Below are positions 43,927 to 54,300 of a stretch of DNA of 64,000 bases, piece by piece. Each line of letters starts with the position of its first letter. The first letter of the stretch is position 1. The notes under the pieces are model-generated. The model was given only the letters and a program-made list of their open reading frames with translations. It had not been told where the DNA came from and ran no database searches. The translations under genes were made by a program, and so were the position numbers. Source of the stretch: Streptomyces sp. SLBN-31 (GTDB lineage: Bacteria > Actinomycetota > Actinomycetes > Streptomycetales > Streptomycetaceae); the NCBI RefSeq assembly GCF_006715395.1, contig NZ_VFNC01000002.1, forward strand, positions 1,302,001-1,366,000, in the 5' to 3' direction.

Positions 43927-44935
43927 GCGACCCCCGGATCCTGATCGTCCGACCCGAACCGGGCGAGTACGCCTGGACGTTCGGCGGCGCACCGCCCGTG
44001 GCACGCGTCACGCCCGGCACGGTCCTCGACCTGTACACGGAGGACTGCTTCGCCGGACGGGTGCGGTCCGAGGAGGACCTGGTGTCCGAAGTGTGCGAGT
44101 TCCCCTTCCTCAATCCGCAGACCGGCCCGTTCCACGTCGAGGGCGGGGAGCCGGGCGACACCGTCGCCGTGCACTTCGTGTCGATCGAACCGGCGCGGGA
44201 CTGGGCCGCGTCGACCACGGTCCCCCTGTTCGGCGCGCTCACCTCCACGCACGCCACGGCAACGCTGCAACCGCCGCTGCCGGAAACCGTGTGGATCTGG
44301 CAGCTCGACCTCACCCGGCGCACCGCGCTGTTCCGGGCGCACGACAGTGACATCGAGGCCGAGCTGCCCCTCGATCCGTGCACGGCACGGTGGGCGTGGC
44401 GCCGGCCAACCTGGAGGTCCGCTCCGCGCTGGTGCCCGACGCGCACGGCGGCAACATGGACACGCCCGAGATGCGGGCCGGCGTCACCTGCTATCTCGGA
44501 GTCAACGTGGAAGGGGCGCTGCTCAGCCTCGGCGACGGGCACGCCCGGCAGGGCGAGGGCGAGACCTGCGAGGTCGCCGTCGAGTGCGCCATGAACACCG
44601 TTGTGATCGTCGAGCTGCTCAAGGGAGTGGCCACGCCCTGGCCGCGCATCGAGTCGGACACGCACATCATCTCGACGGGCTCGGCCCGTCCGCTCGAGGA
44701 CGCGTTCCGCATCTCCCAGCTCGACCTGGTGCAGTGGCTGGTGCGCGACTACGGCTTCGGGGAGCTGGACGCGTACCAGTTCGCGACGCAGGCGGTGGAA
44801 TCGCCGTTGGCCAACGTGTGCGACACCAACTACACGTGCGTGGCGAAGATCCGCAAGCAGTGGCTGCCCGAGCGCGAGACTTACCGCGGCATGCACGCCC
44901 GGCTCCGGGAGACCGCCGCCGCGCTGCCGCGCTGA
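43923..44935 (+). pseudogene. Acetamidase/formamidase, frameshifted near 44378
   Basis: The locus encodes an acetamidase/formamidase family protein (FmdA-like, hydrolysing short amides to ammonia and acid), about 335 residues if joined. Codons from ATG 43923 give SDPRILIVRPEPGEYAWTFGG ... IEAELPLDP. From 44378 another frame continues HGTVGVAPANLEVRSALVPDAHGGNMDTPEMRAGVTCYLGVNVEGAL and the C-terminal metal-binding part. Only an A is missing between CCG and TGCAC to restore PMHGT. The downstream half has a GTG at 44378 but cannot fold alone into the enzyme. The upstream permease is also broken, so the whole amide-uptake operon looks dead unless the base call is wrong. Confidence 0.75.
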
Positions 44936-44974
44936 GCAGGCCCACCTCCTCCCCCACACGAAAGGCACGGCTCG

Positions 44975-45574
44975 ATGGAGCGAGCAAGACCAGGCACCTC
45001 CAGAAGACGGTTCCTCAAGGGGGCCGCCCTGGCCGCAGTTCCGTACGCCCTGCTGCCCGACGCGCGGGCCGACGCCAAGGCCCAGGCCGTCGACTACCCG
45101 TCCGCGGAGTGGCAGCCGGCGACGTCCTCCAACTACACGGCGTCCAGCCGGCCCACGTCCTATCCGCTCGACTTCGTGGTCATCCACGTCACCCAGGAGA
45201 CCTACGCGGACACCCTCGCCGTCTTCCAGAACTCCAAGAAGGCGGTGTCCGCGCACTACCTGGTGCGCTCGGCCGACGGGCACGTGGCGCAGTGCGTCCG
45301 GGAGAAGGACGTCGCCTGGCACGCCGGGAACTGGGACTACAACACGCGCAGCATCGGCATCGAGCACGAGGGCTGGGTGGACCGGCCCGCATACTTCACC
45401 GACGCCCTCTACGAGCAGTCGGCCAAGCTGACGGCGGCGGTCTGCACCAAGTACGGCATCCCGAAGGACCGCGCGCACATCATCGGCCACTACCAGGTGC
45501 CGGGGACGGACCACACCGATCCCGGGCCCAACTGGGACTGGACGCGGTTCATAAGGATGGTCAACTTCGCCTGA
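44975..45574 (+). CDS. Tat-exported N-acetylmuramoyl-L-alanine amidase
   Basis: A 199-residue peptidoglycan amidase (Amidase_2/PGRP type) that cleaves the bond between N-acetylmuramic acid and L-alanine outside the cell. The N-terminus carries a twin-arginine signal (SRRRFLKGAALAAVPYALL, cleavage after ARADA or so). Zinc and catalytic positions are visible in FVVIHVTQ (first histidine), VAWHAGNWDYNTRSIGIEHEG, and HIIGHYQVPGTDHTDPGPNWDW (second histidine and the aspartate/histidine pair). It is intact although the genes on both sides are frameshifted. AAAGG precedes ATG at 11 bases. Confidence 0.9.
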   Translation: MERARPGTSRRRFLKGAALAAVPYALLPDARADAKAQAVDYPSAEWQPATSSNYTASSRPTSYPLDFVVIHVTQETYADTLAVFQNSKKAVSAHYLVRSADGHVAQCVREKDVAWHAGNWDYNTRSIGIEHEGWVDRPAYFTDALYEQSAKLTAAVCTKYGIPKDRAHIIGHYQVPGTDHTDPGPNWDWTRFIRMVNFA

Positions 45575-45742
45575 AGCAAGGGGGTCGGTGCCAGGGCCGG
45601 TGCCGTGGCAGCTGCCCAGTGCGGTCGGCTCGACGCGAGGGGCCGACGCCTCGTCCGGGTGATCGTGGTCGAAACGGTTGTCGGGGCGCGTACCGGGAGT
45701 GACGATGTCCTTCAGCCGCACAGCTTTTCCGGGGAGGCCGAG

Positions 45743-47063
45743 TTGACCGATCCGTGGGTGGCCCTGGAGCCGGGGGCCGATCTCGCCGAACGCACACGGG
45801 TGCTGCGTCGCGCGCACGAGACGTTCACCGAGGCGGGCACCGTGACCCGCCCGGTGCGTACGGTGGTCGCCGAGTCGTGGCGGCGTTCGGCCCGGGCAGG
45901 CGTGGGGCCCGACGGGCAGCTGGTCCTCACACGTCTGCAGGCCATGCCCGAGGTGCTGAGCACCCGCGCAGCTGGCGGACGTGGACCTGATGGACGACGA
46001 CCTCGGCGCCTACCGGGCCGAGCATCCGCTGGCACGGGTGATGCCGCTGTTTCGGGAGCTGATGGGGACGTTCGCCGCCGACGGCGAGCATCTGCTGGCG
46101 GTGTGCGACGCGCACGGCAGGCTGCTGTGGGTCGAGGGTCATCCGACGACCCGGCGGCACGCGGGACGGATGAACTTCGTACCGGGTGCCCGGTGGGCGG
46201 AGACCGCGATGGGGACGAACGCACCGGGGACCGCGGTCGCCGTGGACCGGCCGGTGCAGGTGTTCGCGGCCGAGCACTTCATCCGGCGGGTGCAGCCCTG
46301 GACCTGCGCGGCGGCCCCGGTGCACGATCCGCGGACCGGGCGGGTGCTCGGCGCCGTGGACATCACCGGCGGGGACGGGCTGGCGCATCCGCACAGCCTG
46401 GGTTTCGTGCAGGCGGTGGCGCGGGCCGCCGAATCGCAGCTGGCGCTGCTCGTGCCGGAGCGGCCCGGCACCGACACACCCGAACTGACCGTGCTGGGCC
46501 GCGACGAGGCCCAGTTGCGCATCGACGGGCGCCGGATCCGGCTCAGCCGCCGGCACAGCGAGATCCTCGTGCTGCTGGCGCGGCGCCCGGAGGGGCTGAC
46601 CGGCGACGAGTTGCTGTGCGCGCTGTACGAGGACGAGTCGGTGACGCCGGTGACGTTGCGTGCCGAACTGGCCCGGCTGCGCAGGCTGCTGGGCCCGGGG
46701 CTGCTGGCCTCGCGGCCCTACCGGCTGACGGTGCCGGTGGAGTGCGACGTCGCCGTGGTCGAGCGGCGGCTGGAGACCGGCGCGGTCACGGCGGCCGCGA
46801 GGACGTACGCGGGACCGCTGCTGCCCGGTTCGTACGCCCCGGCGGTGGTGCGGCTCAGGCACCGCCTGGCCGACGGACTGCGCACGGCGTTGATCGCCCG
46901 CCGTGACCCCGACCTCCTCGCGGACTGGGCGCACGCCCCCTGGGGCGAGGACGACCTCGACGTGTGGCGGGCGCTCGCCGCGGTCCGCCCGACGCCGGCG
47001 GTGCGGTCGCGCCTCGTCGCACTTGAGGCGGAACTGGCGGCACCGACGGCCCGCCCGCGCTGA
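45743..47063 (+). pseudogene. GAF-domain transcriptional regulator, frameshifted near 45968
   Basis: This is a GAF regulator of the type that precedes actinobacterial acetaldehyde dehydrogenase genes. A TTG start at 45743 with GGGGAGG six bases upstream opens TDPWVALEPGADLAERTRVLRRAHETFTEAG ... VAESWRRSARAGVGPDG. Between 45960 and 45990 the reading frame changes to the one encoding DLGAYRAEHPLARVMPLFRELMGTF, GTNAPGTAVAVDRPVQVFAAEHF, and a C-terminal winged-helix-like domain (RLSRRHSEILVLLARRPEGLTGDELL). One missing base explains it. The downstream frame (GTG 45981 or ATG 45990, 358-360 codons) holds GAF and DNA-binding parts and might still act. It lies 160 bases before the dehydrogenase it probably controls. 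Confidence 0.75.
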
Positions 47064-47140
47064 CCCGCCGACCGGATCCCACCACCCCAGAGCCCACCAC
47101 CCCGTCCGGCCGACCGCCCGGCCGACGGCGCCGCCGACCG

Positions 47141-47156
47141 GCAACGTGGTTGCAAC
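47141..47156. promoter_or_regulatory. GCAAC/GTTGC inverted repeat upstream of aldehyde dehydrogenase
   Basis: GCAAC (47141-47145) and GTTGC (47149-47153) form an inverted repeat with three bases between them, and GTTGCAAC (47149-47156) is itself palindromic. It lies about 70 bases before the dehydrogenase start. A related motif occurs upstream of the DUF779 gene (58102-58124). The neighbouring GAF regulator is a candidate ligand. Confidence 0.45.
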
Positions 47157-47223
47157 GTCCCCGTCCCTAGCCTCCGCAGGAAAGCTGCCCAACGGCGGGC
47201 AGCGCTTCTGAAGGAGCACCAGC

Positions 47224-48747
<1,524 letters not shown>

Positions 48748-48778
48748 ACCCACCCCCACCCCCCTTCTGGCCTCACCC

Positions 48779-48871
48779 GCAAGGCGCCTGCCCCGTCCGA
48801 TCAAGGATCACCGATCACGAATCACCGATCACCGATCACTGATCACCGATCACCGAGGTCAGGCGCCTTGC
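48779..48871. repeat. Heptamer array inside a 12-bp inverted repeat
   Basis: Eight consecutive seven-base units based on ATCACCG occupy 48800-48855; five are exact and the others differ at one or two bases. They are framed by perfect 12-base inverted arms GCAAGGCGCCTG (48779-48790) and CAGGCGCCTTGC (48860-48871). The right arm overlaps the end of the tetR coding sequence. The element lies between convergent genes and can act as a terminator in both directions, with the heptamers in the loop. Confidence 0.75.
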
Positions 48872-49545
48872 AGCTTGACCGCGACGGCGTCGAGGACCCA
48901 GTCCAGTCCGGTGGCGAAGGACGTTTCGGCGTCCACGTCCGTGCCGTCGTAGACCGCCCTGCTCAGCGCCGGGAAGCGGCCCGTGGCCAGCATCTTCGTC
49001 ACATGGGGGCCGGAGGCGCGCTGCCATTCGCGCTTCGACAGGCCGGTGGCGCGCTCGGCGCGCACGCTCGCGATCTCGCGCCTGATCGCGCCGGTGAAGT
49101 AGGCGCTGACGGTCTCGACGGCGCGCATGACCGTGTCGATGTCGGCGAGGCCGTCGAGGGCGGCCAGCGTGGCCTCGGTCACGGCGAGGCCGTTCGGGCC
49201 CAGCGTCGGGCGGCCGCCGAGCAGGTCGGCCAGCCACTCGTGGCGGAGTGCGGTCTGCCTGGTGCGGTGGGCGAGAGTGCTCAGCGCCTCCCGCCAGTCA
49301 CCGGGGCGCTCCTCGGGGAGGATCTCGCCCTGGACCTCGTCCACCATGAGGTCGAACAGTTCCTGCTTGGTGGAGATGTAGCCGTAGAGCCGCATCGGGC
49401 CGGCGTTGAGCCGGGCGGCGACCTTGCGCAGCGACACCGCCTCCAGCCCGCCCTCGTCGGCCAGCGCGATGGCGGCGGCGACGATCCGCTCCCGATCGAG
49501 CGGCACCGGGCGAGCCGGCGGCTCGGGCCGGTCCCAGACAGTCAT
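48859..49545 (-). CDS. TetR/AcrR family transcriptional regulator
   Basis: A 228-residue regulator. The N-terminal helix-turn-helix spans about residues 19-65 (DRERIVAAAIALADEGGLEAVSLRKVAARLNAGPMRLYGYISTKQEL). The C-terminal region (HEWLADLLGGRPTLGPNGLAVTEATLAAL, then VETVSAYFTGAIRRE) matches the TetR_C family seen in tetracycline-class repressors. It is divergent from a flavin monooxygenase gene, with a palindrome over the promoters of both, so it very likely represses that enzyme and itself until a substrate-like ligand binds. ATG 49545 is preferred; in-frame codons upstream (ATG 49575, 49611) lie across the promoter. Confidence 0.9.
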   Translation of the reverse strand: MTVWDRPEPPARPVPLDRERIVAAAIALADEGGLEAVSLRKVAARLNAGPMRLYGYISTKQELFDLMVDEVQGEILPEERPGDWREALSTLAHRTRQTALRHEWLADLLGGRPTLGPNGLAVTEATLAALDGLADIDTVMRAVETVSAYFTGAIRREIASVRAERATGLSKREWQRASGPHVTKMLATGRFPALSRAVYDGTDVDAETSFATGLDWVLDAVAVKLQGA

Positions 49546-49564
49546 GATCACACCGTTCTGTTGC

Positions 49565-49603
49565 TTGCGGTGCATCGTAAGCGAGAAATACAGTGTATCG
49601 ACA
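49565..49603. promoter_or_regulatory. TetR operator and overlapping divergent promoters
   Basis: ATACAGTGTAT (49588-49598) is a perfect 11-base palindrome. On the plus strand TTGCGG (49565-49570) and TACAGT (49589-49594) make a promoter with 18-base spacing. Its start point would fall on or next to ATG 49603, so the monooxygenase mRNA is probably leaderless. On the minus strand TACACT within the same palindrome can serve tetR. A repressor bound here blocks both. Confidence 0.65.
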
Positions 49604-50721
49604 TGAGACATCGTATCGCCGTGGTCGGAAGCGGCCCCGCCGGACTCACCTTCGCCCGTGTGCTACACCGCCACGGCCACCCCGTCACGGTCTTCGAACG
49701 CGACCCCTCCCCCGACGCCCGCCCTCCGGGCGGCACGCTGGACCTGCACGAGGGACTGGGCCAGCTCGCGATGGAAAAGGCGGGACTGCTGGCGGAGTTC
49801 GAGGCGCTGTCCCGTCCCGAGGGGCAGGCCATGCGCATCCTCGACACGGACGGGACGGTCCTGCGCGACTGGCGACCGCGTCCGGACGACCGGGCCAATC
49901 CCGAGATCGACCGGGGGCAACTCCGTGCCCTGCTGCTCGGCCCTCTCGACGTCCAGTGGGGACGCGGCGTGGAGGAGGTGACGCCGGGGACCGGGGACGG
50001 CGCACTGGTCCGTTTCGCGGACGGGCGGCAGGAGACGTTCGACCTCGTCGTCGGCGCGGACGGCGCCTGGTCCCGGGTCCGTCCCGCCGTGTCACCGGTG
50101 ACGCCGCACTACACCGGCGTCACCTCGGTGGAGACCTCGCTGGACGACGTCGACATCCGCCATCCCGAGCTCGCCCGGCTGATCGGCGACGGCTCCGTGG
50201 CCGTGTACGGCGTGAACCGAAAGCTCGTCGCCCAGCGCAACAGCGGCGGCCACGTCAAGGTGTACGCCCAGTTCCGCGCACCGCTGGACTGGCACGCGGA
50301 ACTGGACCTCACCGACGCCGAGGCGGTGCGAGCGAGTCTGCTGGCCCTGTTCGACGGCTGGGCCGCTCCCGTTCTCGAACTCCTGCGCCACGGCGCCGCG
50401 TTCACCCACCGCCCCGTGCACGTCCTGCCCGTCTCCCACACCTGGGCCCACACCCCGGGGGTGACGCTCCTGGGCGACGCCGCGCATCTCATGCCCCCGC
50501 TGGGAGCGGGCGCGAACCTCGCCATGCTGGAGGGCGCCGAACTCGCCGAGGCCATCGCCACGGGCACCCAGGACCTCGACGAGACCGTCCGCGCCTTCGA
50601 GGAACGGATGTGGGCCCGGGCCGAGCGGTGGGCGAAGATCACGACGGCGGGTCTGGAGCGCCTGGTGAGCGCGAACCCCGCCGAGGCCCTCGCCCTCTTC
50701 GAAGAAGTCCAGCCCTCCTGA
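49603..50721 (+). CDS. FAD-dependent monooxygenase, Tet(X)-like
   Basis: A 372-residue class A flavin monooxygenase. FAD is bound through GSGPAG (residues 9-14), FERD, and GDAAHLMPPLGAGANLAML near 290; DLVVGADGAWSRVR supplies the middle motif. Several segments closely resemble the tetracycline-inactivating enzyme Tet(X): GGTLDLHEGLGQLAMEKAGLL, NPEIDRGQLRALLL and LGDAAHLMPP. By eye, the Tet(X) arginine and histidine that contact tetracycline are not clearly conserved (the region reads GDGSVAVYGVNRKLVAQ), so the substrate may be another aromatic or polyketide. Divergent TetR control supports a detoxification role. Confidence 0.88.
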   Translation: MRHRIAVVGSGPAGLTFARVLHRHGHPVTVFERDPSPDARPPGGTLDLHEGLGQLAMEKAGLLAEFEALSRPEGQAMRILDTDGTVLRDWRPRPDDRANPEIDRGQLRALLLGPLDVQWGRGVEEVTPGTGDGALVRFADGRQETFDLVVGADGAWSRVRPAVSPVTPHYTGVTSVETSLDDVDIRHPELARLIGDGSVAVYGVNRKLVAQRNSGGHVKVYAQFRAPLDWHAELDLTDAEAVRASLLALFDGWAAPVLELLRHGAAFTHRPVHVLPVSHTWAHTPGVTLLGDAAHLMPPLGAGANLAMLEGAELAEAIATGTQDLDETVRAFEERMWARAERWAKITTAGLERLVSANPAEALALFEEVQPS

Positions 50722-50757
50722 CCGTCCCGCGACTCCTCCGCGTGGCAGAGAACCCGC

Positions 50758-51246
50758 TCAGTCCTCGGCGGTCCGCTGGGTCCAGGTCCAGGCGTACTGC
50801 AGCCAGTCCGCCATGGTGACCGCCCCGAGCCCCGCGCAGATCAGCCGGGTGGCGTGGGGGACGACGGTGTATCCGCACACCAGCACGCCGGCCGCCCAGA
50901 CGGAGGTGCAGAACGGGCAGGTCACCAGGTCGCCTACGGCGCGGTGCACGCCGTGCCCGCGCGGTTCGTCCATGACCTCGGGGCCCTCGCCCTCGCCGCT
51001 GCGGCGGGCGAACGGCGCCCGGACGAAGCTGGTGATCTCGTCCTTGGTCAGCAGCCTGGACGCCTTGTAGGTCGCCGCGCCCAGGAGAGCGACGTCCCAG
51101 GGCGGAACCTCGCGGGGCGGCCGGATCCCGCGCCGCCGTACGAACGCGGCGAACCCGGTGACGCCGGCCGTGAAGGCGGCGGCGAGGGTGGCGTAACCCG
51201 CGAGAGGGGTGCCCCCGTCGTCGTACTGCGCGGTCTGCCCGGTCAT
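50758..51246 (-). CDS. DUF1360 membrane protein
   Basis: A 162-residue protein of the DUF1360 family. Hydrophobic stretches lie near residues 18-36, 108-125 and 130-150. The conserved core includes PPWDVALLGAATYKASRLLTKDEITSFVRAPF and the cysteine pair LVTCPFCTSVWAAGVLVC. The family is linked by annotation to a Bacillus sporulation protein, but no activity is established. It lies downstream of pyruvate carboxylase on the same strand, behind a strong hairpin, and is convergent with the monooxygenase gene. Confidence 0.82.
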   Translation of the reverse strand: MTGQTAQYDDGGTPLAGYATLAAAFTAGVTGFAAFVRRRGIRPPREVPPWDVALLGAATYKASRLLTKDEITSFVRAPFARRSGEGEGPEVMDEPRGHGVHRAVGDLVTCPFCTSVWAAGVLVCGYTVVPHATRLICAGLGAVTMADWLQYAWTWTQRTAED

Positions 51247-51322
51247 GGAACCTCCCTGAACGGCCCGTGCTCCCTGCGTCGGGCGCGCCCCGGGTTCCCA
51301 CCGCGGTACAGGTCACACGCGG

Positions 51323-51362
51323 CGGCGGGGCGGCGCCCGCTCTCGCGCGCACCGCCCCGCCG
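51323..51362. terminator. Hairpin downstream of pyruvate carboxylase
   Basis: Perfect 11-base arms CGGCGGGGCGG (51323-51333) and CCGCCCCGCCG (51352-51362) with an 18-base loop, starting just past the stop codon of the carboxylase gene. Likely transcription terminator. Confidence 0.6.
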
Positions 51363-51367
51363 TCGGT

Positions 51368-54300
51368 TCAGCCGATCTCGACCAGCAGGTCGCCGCCCTC
51401 CACCTGCTGGATCCGGTTGATCGCCAGCCGGTTCACCCGTCCCGCGCGGGACGCGGTGATCGCGGCCTCCATCTTCATCGCCTCGATCGTGGCCACGGTC
51501 GCCCCCGCGTCCACCTCGTCGCCCTCGGCGACCGCGAGCGTGACCACACCGGCGAACGGCGCCGCCACATGGCCGGGGTTGGACCGGTCGGCCTTCTCGG
51601 TGACCGGGACGTCCGAGGCGGCGGCCTTGTCGCGCACCTGGATCGGCCGCAGCTGGCCGTTCAGGGTGGACATCACGGTGCGCATGCCGCGCTCGTCGGC
51701 CTCGCCGACGGCCTCCAGCTCGATGAGCAGCCGGACGCCGGGTTCGAGGTCGACGGCGTACTCCTTGCCCGGGCGCAGACCGTAGAAGAAGTCCTTGCTG
51801 TCCAGGACGCTGGTGTCGCCGTAGGCCTGGCGGTGGGTGTCGAACTCGCCCGTCGGGCCGGGGAACAGCAACCGGTTGAGCGTCGCGCCGGGCTCCTTGG
51901 CAAGGCCCTCGCGGTCCTCCGGCGTCAGCTCCTGCACCGGTCGCGGCTCCGCACGGCCCTCCAGCGCCCGGCTGCGGAACGGCTCCGGCCAGCCGCCGGG
52001 CGGGGTGCCCAGCTCGCCGCGCAGGAAACCGATCACCGAGTCGGGGATGTCGAACCTGTTCGGCGTCGCCTCGAAGTCCTCCGGGGTGACGTCGGCCCCG
52101 ACGAGGTGCAGGGCGAGGTCGCCGACCACCTTGGACGACGGGGTGACCTTGACCAGCCGGCCCAGCATGCGGTCGGCGGCCGCGTACATCGACTCGATCT
52201 CCTCGAAGCGGTCGCCGAGGCCGAGGGCGACGGCCTGGGTGCGCAGGTTGGAGAGCTGACCGCCGGGGATCTCGTGGTGGTAGACGCGCCCGGTCGGGGA
52301 GGCGAGGCCCGCCTCGAAGGGGGCGTAGATCTTGCGGACGCTCTCCCAGTACGGCTCCAGGTCGCCGACGGCCTGGAGGTCGAGGCCGGTGGGCCGCTCG
52401 GAGTGGTCGGTGGCCGCGACGATCGCCGACAGCGACGGCTGGGAGGTCGTGCCGGCCATCGAGGCGACCGCGCCGTCCACCGCGTCGGCGCCCGCCTGGA
52501 TCGCGGCGAGGTAGGTGGCGAGCTGGCCGCCCGCCGTGTCGTGGGTGTGCAGGTGGACCGGCAGGTCGAACTCGCGGCGCAACGCCGAGACGAGCTTCGC
52601 CGCGGCCGGGGCACGCAGCAGCCCGGCCATGTCCTTGATCGCGAGGATGTGCGCGCCGGCCGCGACGATCTGCTCGGCCAGCCGCAGGTAGTAGTCCAGC
52701 GTGTACAGGCGCTCGTTCGGGTCGGACAGGTCCGAGGTGTAGCAGAGGGCGACCTCGGCGACCGCGGCGCCCGTCTCGCGTACGGCGTCGATGGCGGGAC
52801 GCATCTGGCCGACGTCGTTGAGGGCGTCGAAGATGCGGAAGATGTCGATGCCGGTGGCGGCGGCCTCGTGCACGAAGGCGTCGGTGACCTCCGTCGGGTA
52901 CGGGGTGTAGCCGACGGTGTTGCGGCCGCGCAGCAGCATCTGCAGGCAGAGGTTGGGGACGGCCTCGCGCAGGGCGGCCAGCCGCTCCCAGGGGTCCTCG
53001 GCGAGGAAGCGCAGGGCGACGTCGTACGTCGCTCCGCCCCAGCACTCCAGGGAGAGCAGCTCGGGCAGCGTGCGGGCGACCACCGGTGCCACGGCCAGCA
53101 GGTCCTTGGTGCGCACGCGGGTGGCGAGCAGCGACTGGTGGGCGTCGCGGAAGGTGGTGTCGGTGATGCCGATGGTCGGCGACTCGCGCAGGGCGCGGGC
53201 GAAGCCCTCGGGGCCGAGTTCGACGAGCCTCTGGCGGGAGCCCGCGGGGGGCTCACCCGCCGGCAGCGGGGGCAGCTTGGTGACCGGGTCGATCAGCTCG
53301 GGCCGTTCGCCGTGCGGCTTGTTGACCGTGACGTCGGCGAGATAGGTGAGCAGCTTGGTGCCGCGGTCGGCCGAGGAGCGGGCGGTCAGCAGGTGCGGGC
53401 GCTCCTCGATGAACGACGTCGTCACCCGACCGGCCTGGAAGTCCGGGTCGTCCAAGACGGCTTGCAGGAAAGGGATGTTGGTGGCCACGCCGCGGATGCG
53501 GAACTCGGCGACCGCGCGCCGGGCCCGGCCGATCGCGGCCTTGAAGTCCCGTCCCCGGCAGGTGAGTTTGACCAGCATCGAGTCGAAGTGCGCGCTGATC
53601 TCCGTACCCGCGTGGGTGGTTCCGCCGTCGAGGCGGATGCCGGAGCCACCGGGCGAGCGGTAGGCGCTGATGCGGCCGGTGTCCGGACGGAAGCCGTTGG
53701 CGGGGTCCTCGGTGGTGATACGGCACTGCAGGGCGGCGCCGTGCAGCTTGACCGTGTCCTGGGAGAGGCCGAGGTCGGCGAGGGTCTGGCCGGAGGCGAT
53801 GCGCAGCTGGGCCTGGACGAGGTCGACGTCGGTGACCTCCTCGGTGACCGTGTGCTCGACCTGGATGCGTGGGTTCATCTCGATGAAGACGTGGTTGCCG
53901 TCGCGGTCGAGGAGGAACTCGACGGTGCCGGCGTTTCGGTAGCCGATCTCGCGCGCGAAGCGGACGGCGTCGGCGCAGATCCGGTCGCGCAGCTCCGGGG
54001 CGAGGTTGGGCGCGGGCGCCATCTCGATGACCTTCTGGTGGCGGCGCTGGAGGGAGCAGTCGCGTTCGAAGAGATGGATGACGTTGCCCTCGCCGTCGGC
54101 GAGGATCTGCACCTCGATGTGGCGGGGGTCGACGACGGCCTTCTCCAGGAAGACGGTGGGGTCGCCGAAGGCGGAGGCGGCCTCGCGGGACGCGGCCTCG
54201 ATGGACTCGCGGAGCTGGGCCGGGTCCTCGACACGGCGCATGCCGCGCCCGCCGCCGCCCGCGACCGCCTTCACGAACACCGGGAAGCCGATCTCCTCGG

